Shown: positions 32,086 to 45,219, numbered from the stretch's first letter. The stretch: DNA of 64,000 nt from Aplectana chamaeleonis (GCA_029168955.1 JAPDOI010000175.1:1178001-1242000); one strand, 5' to 3'. Numbers and translations are program-made. Notes: generated by a model from the letters alone, not told the origin.

Positions 32086-34000
32086 TGGTAGCTCAACCCG
32101 ACTATCACATTACAAAGTGATTAAACGGCGGTTTGGAGAAATGCAACATTAGAGCATTGTTCCCGGATCAGCCGAACAAGTCATAACTTCTCGAGAACAT
32201 AGCTAGATTTCATCTTCAAACTTTTAGGAGAACCTTTTCAGATGATTTCAAGGCCACTGTATAGCTCACATTTGTGCTGGAAGGTCACCTCCCAAGCCAA
32301 CGTTCTGGTTTCTTTCTTTTTCTTGATCGTTTTTGATCTACCCGTGAGGACTTAGTGGCTTTCAAATCTCAAATAGTTTATTTTAACTCCTCTAGCAGCC
32401 ATCAGACAAACACCGTTTTCCGAAAACTCTATTTCTGTTCGAAGTGATCACTTTGTGAGGGGGCAGTTTGGCGTTTGAAAACGATCGAATAAGGTGACTT
32501 GTGCGTCTTCACTATATCTGGACGTTAGATTTTGCAACCGGAGCAAGTCGTCCCCCAATACCGGCAGTGTGACGGCAAGCTTCCTTGTTGTGGACCGTGC
32601 CGAAAATGACATCTCTTGCGAAGCGTGGCGAGGTTGGCCTCCTTGCTGACAAGGATCATACCCACCCGCACTGGGGGTTGATTATCCAAAGTCTACCTCC
32701 GTTCGCCGATCATGCTGCTGATAACGATGGTTCGCACTTCAGGTCTAACATCTTGTTCAACCCTTGGTCATCGGCAGCACCTGCTGCCGATGAGGAGGGG
32801 TCGAACCCCTGCATTCGTTGGCAGCATATACTGCTATTAGCTGCAGCTGATAGCGAGAGGTTGAGTTTGATGGCTCTCCTGGGATGCAACCCCTATTCTA
32901 CCGCACGAGTGTGTGAGCTATGACAAGTCATTTTCATAAATCTTTCTATGTAATTCAAGAGTCTAGTTACATTAGATCTTGGTTCGATGCACTTCGTTTT
33001 TTTTCTGAGCGACTTCATCTTTTCTCTATAGAAATGGTTCCAAAATTGAAGGCAGGGCTCGCGTTAAAGCTTGATTGACCAGTGATGTCCTCATTCAAAG
33101 AAGGTTGATTCCTGCTATCTGTCTGAAGTGAAAATAGATGCAAGAGTATTGAGAAAAACGTTGCCAAGAACAGGTGTATTGCACTTGCGTGCCGCCACCC
33201 CCAATCATCGATGTTCTATAATGTACCTCAGTTTTCTGTCATTTGGTTATTGCCCTTCTAAAATGACGATTACCCAAGGCCTTCTGGAGACTCCTGACTA
33301 CCTTAGGAGCAGAATAAAAGACAGATAAATAAGCATTCATCGAGGGACGCGCGGACACTTGTAATTATGGATTCCACCCTGCTTTTGTACATTTTCCCAA
33401 AAAATTTTGGCACACCATGTTTTTCTTTTGCTAATGGATTGATATCTGCATTCCTCTTAAGAGCAGCTTAGAGATAGTTTTTATTACGAACCATGCCTGT
33501 TAAGGTGCAGCAACTCAGTTACAGGCTTCTTTCCTGTCCACTAAATTTGTTTATCTCCACATCTCACAAGCAGGCATTCTGCTAAGGAGCCTGTCTCATT
33601 TTAGGAGGTCTGCAACCTCAAAAGACCGTTTTTTCAGAAACTCCATTGTATTACAGTTCAGGTTGACCCTCGTCAGAGCTGCATTGAAAAGCTGAACGCT
33701 GAAATCTAATGCAAACTCTCCGCTTCGTTCCCCCCTCCGCTCACCAGGATAAGACTTTACTGCCTCGTTTCTGTCACAATTTAGGTGATCGAGAATTGAC
33801 CGATATGAAGAAATGATATGTTTCCAAAATCCGGTACAAATTGGTTAGATTCGGGTAGACTCGCTTTTCATAGATTCATTTTGAACATTTCTCGAGACTT
33901 TTGCAAAGAATACAGAATCTGATTTCGCTAATTTTTCCAGTACTTTCGGTCACATCTCATGGCAACTAATTATTCAGCACGACTATTATACAAACTGAAA
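32086..34000. other. Unassigned stretch
   Basis: No MITE of the families seen elsewhere. A GC-richer part (32560-32930) holds a 112-codon plus-strand frame (32585-32923) with no recognisable domain, and on the minus strand a perfect B-box-like GGTTCGACCCC without a matching A box. I cannot say whether this is coding. Confidence 0.3.
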
Positions 34001-37000
34001 AATCGTGACTGCCTGGCTCACGCTTTTTTCCGGATTCGGCGTTTTCCTCGCTGGAATTGAACTATCAAATCACAAAGAATCATTGTGCCGTTCGGAAATT
34101 CATGAAAAATTATGTTTGTATCCCAACTTATCATCGTTTGTTGATATGGGAGCCAATTTGATAGCATGTGTCGAACAGTGGAAAAATCGGTCTTCTGGTA
34201 GCATGGAAATATTGATACTTAGTGATTGAAAGATCACCTTAAATTCGGAAAATTTTGCCTTTTTTTACCGGGTGAATCCCACAGTTTCTGTCGTCATATC
34301 AATACGCAACTTCATTTGGACGCGATATCCGAATAAATCCTCAAAAGCAGGTCGTTCCTACATTTTTGCTTTATCGTCTGGCTTGAACGGCAGCGGAGGT
34401 GAACTGTAACCTTTATCACTAGAGTCCAACTGCTATGTGCCGATCGCGTGCCTCTTTGAACTTCATAGCAAGTGGTACGCTACGTTCAAAGTTCTTGCAG
34501 CGTCCAGCGGGTCTAGTACAAGTTGAGTGATTTTTAATCCCGTTTTGCTTTCTTGTGTAAACCTCACACAGAGATTAGAAGCTTAGTGTCGGTCAAAATT
34601 TCATTTATGATAGCTTCATGAAGACCTCTTGGCAATGATCACTCTTTGCGACAATACATAAATAGTGACATATCCAGCCTGCAGCTAACACTTCGTACTC
34701 ACAATGACCGATCAGTAAGCTTTTCATACTTGAACCAGAGGCATCGGCCTCCAAAAAATAGCGTTTGCCCAGAAATATTCCGCAGAGGCTCCCTCACTTA
34801 AAGTCTATGTCTGAGTCCTTTTCGCTTAAACCAGCTGAGCGAAAAACCGACTGAAGTCCTGTTCTCTGAACTAAACAAGCTGAGGCGCGGTCGTCGCGGC
34901 ACGCCAATACTGATTCGGAGTGACCATCCTGGCCGCTAGCGCTTTGATTCGGCACATCTTTTATCACGAGTATTATTACAAGTTGTATTTCTAATTGGGC
35001 TATCTGATTTAGTATCATACAGCCAACTTCCCGGGCAGACTATTATGTGGAAAAGACGATCACAGTTCTCGCGGCTGTTTTTCGGTTCTAAACTCAGAGT
35101 CGCAAAGCTTGCATCCACAAATGCGTTTTTATGAATCACGTGATCCAAATCTAGTATTCGACCATTTCCAATGTGAATTTTTAAGCCCTTCATTTCGGAA
35201 AATACAGGAGTGACGGTCGCAATGAGATCATCAAACGCAATCGGTAATCATGAGATCAATATCAAAGTTACAGTTGACCACGGGGAAGCGTAGGTTATAC
35301 CGAATTGGAGCGGTCGCCAAACATGACTTTCGAGCAGTTCTGTCATTTTCCAGCAACATTCTCCAGTGACCATGTTGATGCAGTATCGGGCCGGTATTGT
35401 ATCGTCAAAGCTATGGTTCTTTCACCGACGGTATTGAGAGTGACGCCTGCTAAAGGTGAATTGCGCGAGCCTAAATGACGATCGAATAAAAGTCTGGTCA
35501 AATGAAGTCGCATGTTCCGGGTCCTCACCAGTCTTCCTACATTTCTTCGAGAGACACGGATGCAGCTGGTCGACTGCTTCTCGGGGATTCTCATGCCCTC
35601 TTGATCTCCTTGTGGCGCCTGAGACGGCACTCCTATTGAATCCGCTGCTTGAACCCCATGTCTGATCCCCCCCAGGGCGAAAATCCATACGTCGCGAGAG
35701 CGTGCGATTACGTCATCGCTGACGGTCGCCATTAAACCAGTGCACGCTGTTCCACTAGCCGCTGTCGTGCGCTTAGCGCTCGCTATCGCGCGCCAGGTTT
35801 GCACACAAGCGCTCATTTCCGATGAAGAATCAGCAGGTCGATCTCTAGCCTATTATACAGTTCCCAAAGATTATCTCTGGTCTTGAGATTGAGAATTGAA
35901 CATGTTTCCTGTTCAATCAATATGAGAGCCAGATTCGATTTGACTGTTGATCAATAGTTACCCATCCTGTCGATCGAATCAACACGAGGCACAAAGGAAA
36001 GGTTTTTGCTTGTCAACTCTGTGCCCGGGCCCTACCAGCTGGCAAAGAGCACAAGCGGGAAAGAGCCACAAGCGATGTTCCGCCACGTAAGGCCTGACGG
36101 AGCCTTCAGATGCTCCACGCCAACATACGTAAACAGCGGAAGGTACTCAAGGACATTTTAGCCAACGCTTCCCGGCATAATGGCTCCGACACAGAGAGAG
36201 ATGCACACAACACCTCCCGGCTCCTGTGTTGATTCGATCGACTGACAATTTCCAGATCAAATCTAATCGACTGTCGAATCCCGGCTGCTCGGATACGCTG
36301 TTTGTGACAGCCGATTTCTGAAACAAGAGACTGAGGACATTACAGAGTTTTGAGACAACTCTTGGGGATCATGTGAATTTTTGTGACAGAGTACTCCACA
36401 AGCTTGAGCAGGCTGATCCACTATCCCGGGAGGAAGTGAGCCATAACTTTGTACGTGTAAAGGGGTCATGAGCGCGATCCAGCGATACGAGCTGTACACG
36501 CGCGTGACTGGGCAAATCCTCAAAGACATGACGACCATCGATTGTGGATTATTTATTTGATTGGCTTCGCCTCGCAATGGTAACGCTGCCTTAAAGGCCC
36601 CCTGTTCATCAGATGATTTTCGTCCTCGAAGTTGAAGATTTCTCATAAAACCCCTATGCTGCGCCTCCAAGTGTTAGCAGAAAATATAAGGAAAACCACC
36701 GGCTAGAAACGCATTAAACGTGCGTAACTTTAAGCCTATCGGTATTCCGTAACCACTGGACCAATTCTATCCGGCTGATGAACATATGGTCGGGACCCCA
36801 GGCATAGCGGCATTGACCAGTCATACGAAAGAATATTGTTATACCATGGATTAGGTCCAAGGGATGCCCTAAGGAAACTGAACAGGAGCCAATAGAGAGA
36901 GACTTGTCTCTCGGTAACTACGCTTCATGCATGCCAGCAAACTGTAGTATTGCAGACGCAAGAAAATACAGGCCTGTGGTAATGTGTAAACAACGTCCAC

Positions 37001-37600
37001 GGTCAATGGAAAGTCGTCCAGAAATATACCGAGAAACGCTTTATAAGGTACAGGAGAATATTGCAGCCTCAAAAAACTAATTTACAAGGTTTCACATAGC
37101 ATGTTCCCAGCTCGAGAGAGTCCTTGATGTCAAGCTTAATATCACCATGCGAACTTTCAAGTGTTCCTGAAATGTCGTCCAACGACCTATCTATCACCAG
37201 AAGTGCAGTTCTTCCCCCTGTAGGCCTCATCCGCTACACAAGTTGGACGCTTAGATGACTCGACAATAGGGTGAAAGCTCGCAGATCGCCTCTGCAAGAG
37301 TGTACGCACGCTAGCTTACCAGCCTATTCCTGCCAATCCCGCTGCTTCATTGTTCACTGCTGCGCGAGAAATCGAGAAGATATTTCCAATGGACTGAAGA
37401 ACCTGACGACTTGCTGCTTGAAGTGAGCTGATCGCTACGTTGTCAAGCTTCATTGAGCGAAGCCGTCGTGATCCGCACAATCTGTCGCATATTGATGGTG
37501 CAATTACTCGCAACTATCGGCTGTTTTCACTTAGCCAGCGAAGGCCCGCCACCGTCGTTATCGTAGGTGGGAATTTACCTGCTGGCGATTAGTATCATGC
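34001..37600. other. Unassigned repeat-poor stretch with several minus-strand open frames
   Basis: Minus-strand frames of 157 codons (35343-35816), 135 codons (36263-36670), 85 codons (34936-35193) and 65 codons (37316-37513) are scattered without a joining splice pattern that I can defend. Conceptual products have cysteine-containing stretches (RYCINMVTGECCWKM) but match no family I recognise. The frames shift relative to each other, as expected for an old, broken coding sequence or for chance. It could be a decayed gene or retroelement. Confidence 0.3.
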
Positions 37601-38635
37601 GCATAGGAGTTAAACATAATTTGGCTGTTATCGGCGCTCAAACTGCATTGCTCAAAATGTGAATGTCCGGCTGGCATTTGCATGAATGTTCACCCGGCGA
37701 AAAACCCTACCGCAGCTATATTGATTTTGGCCCATCCTGTTCTTCTTCGGCAATTACTCAAGTCACCCTTTGAACATAACTTCAATATCTCAAATGAAGA
37801 TTTTGGCATTTGCCACATGAGGTTGGCGAATTCGGGAAAACGAAAGTTCGGGGAATTTAGACACAGCACACTATTAGCCTGGGAGTGCACAACTTGGTTT
37901 ATTTTAGTCTTTGTTTTGTGGAATTAAACCCCTTTGAGCCTAAGCTGTGCATCGCTCCCCGCAGTTTTCGTGGCGAGATCTGTAGGTCAACTCGTTTGAA
38001 AATAAAGAATGTAAGCCACTGGCGGCGTGTTGAAGGCACCCGTCGTAAATAAAAAGCCCTGTTATGAAAAACGCGTTTAAAACCATGTTTATAGCAATTT
38101 GATCCAACACCTACAAATGATTACAACCGCATTTTGCGCTGCTGCAAGATCAACACTCGCCCAGAAATTCTGCGATAGCTGCTCGAATCGCAACGCCGAC
38201 CGCGTGGGCGGGCGCTGGCATTTCCAACTGAGCCTACCTGATTTCGATTCTTATTGTTGACTATACCTGGGATTTGTCCGTTGAGAAGTGTTCTTCGCCA
38301 AAGAGTTTATCATAGCACTACCTTCAAAAAATTACCGAATGAAAGATTGCAGTTGTTGAATACCATAATAACGGTTCAGTTTCTGAAACCTGCAAACTCT
38401 GTCACCATATAAAGGAGATGCTACAATCTCATCTATAATAGGCTTTTCACAATCTGCGGGGCAGCACATAACCCGTTCACACCGGGTCTTGAATTCCCGA
38501 TGTTAAACGATGGCAGAGTTCCATGATCAGCTTGTACGTGCAATCGTCTTTTGCGTCTTTGTCGGAAGCGTGTGTACATGTCAAATACGTGAAATAATGT
38601 CCACCGTGGGTCCAAAACAGAAGACTCTGTGACGT
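37601..38635. other. Unassigned stretch
   Basis: No gene or shared repeat recognised; short open frames only. Confidence 0.35.
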
Positions 38636-39141
38636 CTAAAGCCAGTGTTCAGCCGACGTAAAGGTCGCTTTTTCTGTTTTTCCGGCTATCAACGTAAAAA
38701 CGGTCCCATGCTTATTTCAATGATGTATCCCTGAATCGTACAAGGCCCTGAAAAGAGAATGCAGGGACAAGTTATGGTTTCGTCAGAAAATTGAGCTAGG
38801 ATGAAAGCATTGTGGACGAGTCCGATGCTTGTAACTTCCTGTCTTATGGTCGGACAGCGCTACGTATGATGCGAGCTGACCTGAGTAAAGAGAGACGTTG
38901 AGAATGAAGGGAAGAACAGGGCTTTTGATCGGAAACCATTTAACCACGGATTCAGGGAAATGTTATTACCGGACATGGGCAGATGGCTTCCAATCAGCCG
39001 CTGGCTGCCCACTGTTGAGTTTTTCACCCACTTACCGGTCGTTTTTCTTCGCACTTCCGTTCTTAATCTTCTTAGAGGAACCTATAGCTTACAATTTAGC
39101 CAAAAAACGTGCAACTTTTTTTTCGTGAACGCTGCCTTCAA
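38636..39141. mobile_element. Family beta MITE, copy 4
   Basis: Degenerate left end (TAAAGCCAGTGTTCAGCCG), clear right end TTTTTCGTGAACGCTGCCTTCAA. The interior contains GAGAATGAAGGGAAGAAC, GGAAACCATTTAACCACG and GTTCTTAATCTTCTTAGAGG as in copy 1 (inverted). About 506 bp. Confidence 0.8.
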
Positions 39142-39720
39142 AGGCGCTGAAAAAATCGTACGCGCTGAAACCCACTCACATTTTTTGAGTCTGAATCATT
39201 GGTTGGGCCCGCCAGAAATCGTGGGTAGAGTTTGTGTGGTCCATGACGCATTATTCGAAAGATATGGGGATCGAATGCCTCGATTTCCCTCAAAAGAGGC
39301 TGGGCTTCCGACAGCCATGTGGCATAAACAGTGAACGGCAAGTAGCTTATCAACAAGTTCAATGGCGTAAAAGAGTGGGAGCTACTTCCTGTTAAGCTAC
39401 TTTCTTTCTATATTTATGCGACATGGCTGTCGGAAACCCGGCCTCTTTTAGCGGAATTCGGAGCATTCGATCTCTCATATCTTCACGAAAATGCATCGGT
39501 GACACATCCAACTCCGCCTACGTTCTCTGGCGGGCCCAACCAATAATTCAAACCCAAAAAAACGGTAGGTGGATTTTGGCGCGTTTAGATTTGAGAGGCA
39601 TGCTCAGATTTATTGCGTACCCTTTGCTTCCCACCGACTCGCATAGAGTTGCACAACCTGAAACACATTCGGGAAATCACATACCACTGCCAACTTGATC
39701 TTCTTTAGTGAAAGCACGCA
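39138..39720. repeat. Gamma/D-like MITE, partial
   Basis: Starts TTCAAAGGCGCTGAAAAAAT followed by TCGTACGCGCTGAAACCCAC, directly abutting the beta element. Later it holds the inverse-type end motif AACGGTAGGTGGATTTTGGCG (39562-39582). An internal inverted repeat around CGACAGCCATGTGGC (39308) and ACATGGCTGTCGG (39420) marks a palindromic centre. The right boundary is unclear. Confidence 0.5.
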
Positions 39721-40427
39721 CCCGCACACGTATTTTCTAGATTTTCATTTTTCGTTTTTTTTATTCAACATGAGTCAAGGAACCAGTTACAATATGCACG
39801 CTCAGTTTTTCAAAACGGGGAGTATTGGAAAGTTTGGCGAAAAATGTCCGCTGTTGGGATAGTAGAAAGTTAATGGGAGTCAGAGTTAAAAGGATTAGTG
39901 GCTTAAAAAAACTAAAACAAACTCACCGTTTTAACTATGTACAGTTTTAAGTTAACCAATTGTGTGTATTTCTTTTTGTGCTGCCTGCGAATTTGTCGAA
40001 TTATTGTGTAAAATAGTGATGTGCGCCAGGGTTGCCTGGGATTGACGCGAACCGATTGTTTGCGCGAGGAATTACTAGACGTTCGATCCGCCACAGCGTT
40101 AGTTTCTGCTTGCCCGCACTCTGCTAGATGTGATTTTTGAGTAAATTTCGAGTCACATCTTTCTTTCGCTTTATCATACTCCTGCACGCAGCGGCATCTC
40201 TGGAAATTGTTCCACTGTAGGTCTGTGGGGTTGATTAAACTCAAGTGGGAAAACTCTGTTCGCGCTAGGAAAGCTTTCAGTGGGTTGGTGTCAATCTGTA
40301 GGCCTTGCATAATCACAGTAGGATATTCTAGACTTCTCTTGCTAGGTTTCTTAAGTGCATTTATCCCTGGTTGCAAAGTTTACAAGTCATAATTTTTTAT
40401 TTTCTCGTCTCTCGTGTTTCGAAAACA
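39721..40427. other. Unassigned stretch
   Basis: No gene recognised. A 154-codon minus-strand frame (39912-40376) has no identifiable domain. Confidence 0.35.
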
Positions 40428-40718
40428 GAGGCCAGATTCATCAACGATTATACCCCGGGTATACGGGCGCATCGGGCTATAATCGCCCGTATACCCCCAG
40501 AAAATATGATTCATCAAAAATTATACCCTGCCGACTTGGGGTATGAATTGTAGTATTTTATACTCCTTCACCTCTCTGAGCTGGGCTATACGGTATACCC
40601 CGGCGTGAGTATACATCCACGAAAACGTGGCCCATGGTTGATTCGCCTGCATGCCATTCAACCAAATCAGCTGGCGGACAATCTTGCGAAGCCTTAAAAA
40701 CCGGAGTTTTTTCGCCTA

Positions 40719-40738
40719 TTTTTTTTTTTTTTTTTTTT
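40719..40738. repeat. Homopolymer T(20)
   Basis: Twenty consecutive T bases. It could be a reversed poly(A) tail, but no LINE or SINE body was recognised next to it. Confidence 0.9.
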
Positions 40739-40859
40739 GTTTCTCCGTTCCTTCACTACAGCACGTATTGCCTCCATAAAATGATGACGTTTTCTCATAT
40801 ATTTACCTCCTCTAATATATTTTCTCTTTTTCTCCGTTCATTTTACTGATACACTTTTC

Positions 40860-41321
40860 TTAAAGGCAGTGTTCACGATAAATTTCATTTCCGATATCTC
40901 CACGGTTTACGGAAGGTCTGGTGGCCTACGAAGCAAGGCATGCTTGAGAAGGACGCGAAAGACGCGTTTTTGAGCCAAAATAGGCCCTCCCTTGTGTACA
41001 CGTTGATTTTTGGGCGTGGGAAGGTCAATTGACCACTATGAAGGATGATGCCTATCAGTGCAATCAAGAGATAAGCTCACTGATTAGCACTTCCTTCACT
41101 TGATCATTCCTGTAATCTGAGTCTTTATTTGTTCACATTGAGGGGGCGGAAATGGGACACTGGGCGGTTCTAGAACACCAAAACGCTTGTTTGCAGCCGT
41201 CATTTTGCCACTCCTTGCTCGTTTCTACCGTTTTTTCGACACTGGGAGCCTAAGATCCTTCTCGCCTATCATTTTACTGTTGAAAGTCAACGAGGTTGAT
41301 CATCGTGAACGCTGCCTTTAA
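40860..41321. mobile_element. Family alpha MITE, copy 2 (intact)
   Basis: TTAAAGGCAGTGTTCACGAT at the left and ATCGTGAACGCTGCCTTTAA at the right, 462 bp including the outer TTAA. It is the uninterrupted version of the element split by the RTE insertion (11611-11799 plus 15107-15528), so it shows what the empty target looked like. Confidence 0.9.
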
Positions 41322-42364
41322 TGGGACGTTTCAGCTCATTTCGCTCGCCGATTCCCCTTTTTATTTCCATTCCCAATCCAATATTTTGAAATCTTATGAG
41401 CATTCAAATCAAATTGAAATTTAGTGAATGCTTCACTCATATAAAAGTAGGAAAAACTAATTCTATTTTATAAACCAATTTTTCATCGAACCTATTACTA
41501 GGACTGAGCAGAGTAACCTTTTCCAAGTTCAGTTCAAATCCTTTTTCTTCTGAAACGCTCTCGGGTCCTCGTAACTGCTATGAGGAAAACGCAAAGATAA
41601 TCTATCAAAAAGGGGTCTTCCAGGGGAAAGAAGTTTGGTTGGCGTCAGAAACGTTCCAACAAAAAGGGAACAATAGGCAAGTAGGATGAGGAGAGTCTAC
41701 AAAAATTGAACAATATTTTCTGAAACTGATTTTCTTGGCCGATACTTTTGAACAGCGAAAACAAACCGTTGCGGTGTTCCACACTGAAGCACTTTGTGGT
41801 TCCAAATAGACTCCGATTATGCGAGCAACGATGAAAAATGTATATTTATGTGAACCTATTAGTTATCAATAGAAGAGAAAATGATGTCAACTTTACCTAC
41901 ACAGACGGCTAGCTCTAGCTGCTACGAGAAGCAAACTCAAAGTGCAGCATCGAATAAGAGTATTTTCTTATAAACTCGTCAACGAATAGAGGTCTTTTTT
42001 CCGAAAGACACTAAACTTTTCCCCGAAAGACTAAACTCTTCCTCGTGAAACGCTACAACGGTTTGTTTTCGCTGTTAAGAAGTATCGGAAAAGAAAATCA
42101 GTCTAAGAAAATATTGTTCGATTTTTGTAGACTCTCCTCATCCTACTTGCCTATTGTTCCCTTTTTGTTGGAATGACGCCAACCAAACCTCTTTCGCTTG
42201 GAAGACCCCTTTTTGATAGAATTGTTCACTTTTTCTTGATATTACGTAGTGATATCTCTGAGAAATCTTCAATATTTTCCCAATAGGACGGATTGATATG
42301 ATAACCAGTAAGTAATCGACTTGTTCCGCACGCTACAAGTGACGCGCGACTCACTTTCTATGCA

Positions 42365-42546
42365 CTTTACACGACATCCCGATGACGTCATCAGATGCCG
42401 TGTGTACTTCACACGGCATGCTGATGACATCATAAAATGTCCTATGTACCTTACATGACATCCTGATAACGTTATCGGATGCCCCATGTTCTTGGCACGA
42501 CGTCCTGATGACATCATCAGATGCCCCATGCACTTTGATGACGTCA
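42365..42546. repeat. 42-bp tandem array, short version
   Basis: Four to five diverged units around GATGACGTCATCAG, alternating with variants such as GATGACATCAT and GATAACGTTATC. Note that variants keep two-fold symmetry (GATAACGTTATC is again a palindrome). Confidence 0.8.
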
Positions 42547-43042
42547 TCAGAAAGTAATAAACTTGTTAGTCACTTTCCTTGTCCCTTCCCATCGAAAAGT
42601 ACAGCCTACAACGCGTTTTAGCGATTTGATCTACCAACTGATAATATCACTTGATATGATAAGCAGTAATAAGTGAAGTAGTTAATGTTAAACAGTAAGT
42701 ACTCATTGTCTACCTACTCACCAGCCTGCTTATCTATCCACATACCAACTTACCTGCCTGTTCAACTGATCGCCTGCGACCATTGGCAGTGACCACTACT
42801 AAGGTTTCGTAACGCACGAGGAAGCAGGAAGCAGGAACACGCACAACAAGAATTTTTGATAAGGACTCGCCGATCTAACTTTTTTAGTTTTGAACCGATT
42901 TGGCTCAAATTTTGTCAGCATGTGCCTCCTGGACTCTCTCACCTATATCACGATGGAAATCTCTGGAGAATTTGTTTAACAGGTGTTATTAACTACTTTA
43001 CAGAATTCTAAGTGATCACAAGTCCCGGGCAAAACCAAACCT

Positions 43043-43065
43043 CTCCAGCCGCTTCGCGGCTGGAG
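43043..43065. repeat. Terminal hairpin of composite element, copy 2
   Basis: CTCCAGCCGC, loop TTC, GCGGCTGGAG: a perfect 10-bp stem. An identical hairpin ends copy 3 at 58980-59002. Four bases (CGAT) follow before the copies diverge. Confidence 0.9.
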
Positions 43066-43747
43066 CGATAAGGAAAACTCCATTTAGAGCAGTCTAGCAG
43101 CACCTTGAAGATAATTTCCGAATTATACGCAAAAATTAGGTACGCGTAGACATGTATAGTTCGTTCGGAATGGTCATTTCGTCAAATTTTCTCTTCCCAT
43201 TTGGGATGCACTAGAATTCTCTGTTTTTACAAAATATTGTACGGTTGCAGATTTTCTGTTTTGTATCGTCATCTAAAAATGTTCGGTAAAGGATAATAAT
43301 GGGCGTTGCAGTGCTCGTAGCCCGTATACCCGTAGTATATTATACCACGGCTGCCTGTCGCGTTGTGAATCACACAATTAGGGTATAAGGTAATATACCT
43401 CGGAGTATATTTACCCCGGGGTATAATTATACTCGGGGTATAATTGATGAATCTGGCCTCAGTTGTGAACCGGCAGGTTGTGTTTTTCTGGATCATACCA
43501 TTAAACTCGGCCGCCAACTCTGATGCTTGTGACATTTATCAAAGGGGACTCTCCAGATTCTAGAAACTCTTTCTTTTCTCATTTTTTATACCTGAAAAAT
43601 TTATCAGTAGTTTCCTTGTTTGCTGGCTCGTTCTCGGTTCAGTCAAGAGCTAAGGGTCTCAAACTCGGGCTACGAATAGTTTCGGTAGAAAGCTTCAAAA
43701 GAAACCCCATATGAACAGGATTTACGAGAAAAAGTTTTTTCTCTTGC

Positions 43748-44317
43748 TTAAAGACATCGTACGCGCTGAAATCCACTTTCCATTTTTTATGCTCAATCCC
43801 TTCCTGGGGCCCCTGTGAGAACGTACAACAGACTTGGCTGCTCAAAAGCGTACCGTTGTGAGCATAGAGGAAGTGGAGAGTAGAATTCCGTCAAAGGCAA
43901 CATTCTTCCGTCAGTCATTTGGCACTTTCGCAATATTTGAGAAAAATGTCGTGTCGCTAAGTACAGGGCATGCCACTGTACGCTGACGCACCGTCGGACG
44001 AAAGTGGCATTATCGACTGGAAAATTCTCGTCACACAACGAGCGAGGACGATGTGCAGATTGGCGACCTCGGTGAATTGCACCAACGCTGCGCCAATGGA
44101 CGAATTGTAGAGCTGTTCCTTGCGCCCTCCGCGTAACTATCCCGAGTCGATGCCGGCGCGAATTTCGAATGATTTTCAGAAGTTTTTTAAAAAGTTTTTT
44201 CTTGAAAAGTTAACGTTTTTGAGCGGGCTTTTCGCTACCTTTAGTCACTATAGGAGGCTAAAAACTCAAAAACGCTCAAAAACGAAACATGGTTTTCAGC
44301 GCGTACGACGCCTTTAA
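43748..44317. mobile_element. Family gamma MITE, copy 2 (inverted)
   Basis: Left end TTAAAGACATCGTACGCGCTG, right end CAGCGCGTACGACGCCTTTAA; 570 bp. It is the inverse of copy 3, which lies 367 bp to the right, so the two form a large inverted repeat. Confidence 0.85.
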
Positions 44318-44684
44318 CTATCACAAGTTCGAAAACATATAGCAGAATTTTTTTACAAATAAAAATAGGTTTCAAAAAGCGGAAAATCCACCAAAAATCT
44401 CTTCTGTACAGGTGAGCTGATTCTTCATTCTCTGACTTGGACCACCTCTAGACTCTGACCTGAGAAATCGGAGCCAAAAAGGCAGGTCCCAAAATTTTGC
44501 AAATGTTCCAAAAACCATTTCTGTATAAGCGGGAAAACGATATTTTCTTTGACCTTCACCACCTCCGGACTTGGTACGCTTTTAGATCTCATCCTGGTAG
44601 GGTGAAATGTCTCCACACCACACTTACACTTTGGGAATGAGATTTCGCGATCAGCCAGACAGTAGGATAGAAAACGGTTTCATC

Positions 44685-45219
44685 TTAAAGGCATCGTACG
44701 CGCTGAAAACCATGTTTCGTTTTAAAGCGTTTTTGAGTTGTTAGCCCCCTATAGTGGCTAAAGGTAGCGAAAAGCCCGCTCAAAAACGTTAGCTTTTCAA
44801 GAAAAAACGTTTTAAAAAAACTTCTGAAAATCATTTGAAATTCGCGCTGGCATCGACTCGGGATAGTTACGCAGAGGGCGCAAGGAACAGCTCTACAATT
44901 CGTCCATTGGCGCAGCGTTGGAAGCAATCGCTCGTTGTGTGACGAGAAATTTCAGTCGATAATGCCACTTTCGTCCGACGGTGCGTCAGCGTACAGTGGC
45001 ATGCCCTGTACCAGCGACGACGTTCTGCCCAATTACTGCGAAGTGTAAATGACTGACGGAAGGAGCCGGCCCTTTGACGGAATTCCTTACTTTCCACTTC
45101 TCTATGCTCACAATGGTACGTTTTTGAGCAGCCAAGCTCGTTGAGCTACGTTCTCACAGGGGCCGAGAAAGGATTGAGCAAAAAAATGGAAAGTGATTTC
45201 AGCGCCATGATGCCTTTAA
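44685..45219. mobile_element. Family gamma MITE, copy 3
   Basis: Left end TTAAAGGCATCGTACGCGCTG, right end TTCAGCGCCATGATGCCTTTAA; 535 bp. The body matches copy 2 in inverse and the left part of 29954-30591 directly. Confidence 0.85.

Larger units (their letters stand above)
41601..43069. repeat. Composite satellite-bearing element, copy 2 (short arrays)
   Basis: Order: left inverted arm TCTATCAAAAAGGGGTCTTCC (41601), loop, right arm (inverse) ending near 42221, about four and a half diverged 42-bp units (42365-42546), a single 145-bp unit (42552-42700), a short GGAAGCA doublet (42830), a unique segment with CGATTTGGCTCAAATTTTGT, and the terminal hairpin at 43043-43065. The same order is found at 55157-59006 with greatly expanded arrays. 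Beyond CGAT (43069) the two copies diverge, which defines the right end. No open reading frame of substance. Confidence 0.85.
40428..43460. mobile_element. Possible 3-kb TIR element, interrupted by other elements
   Basis: The left end GAGGCCAGATTCATCAACGATTATACCCC (from 40428) is mirrored at the right end GGGGTATAATTGATGAATCTGGCCTC (to 43460). Both termini continue with iterated GTATACCCCGGG-like motifs for 100-150 bp. Between them lie the family alpha MITE (40860-41321) and the composite satellite-bearing element (41601-43069), which would be later insertions. Alternatively the two ends are two independent inverted copies of a small element. No target duplication was found. Confidence 0.45.

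Noticed and set aside
32750..32830. Possible tRNA on the minus strand (GGTTCGACCCC)
   Set aside because: Good B box, but no A box at proper distance and no cloverleaf.
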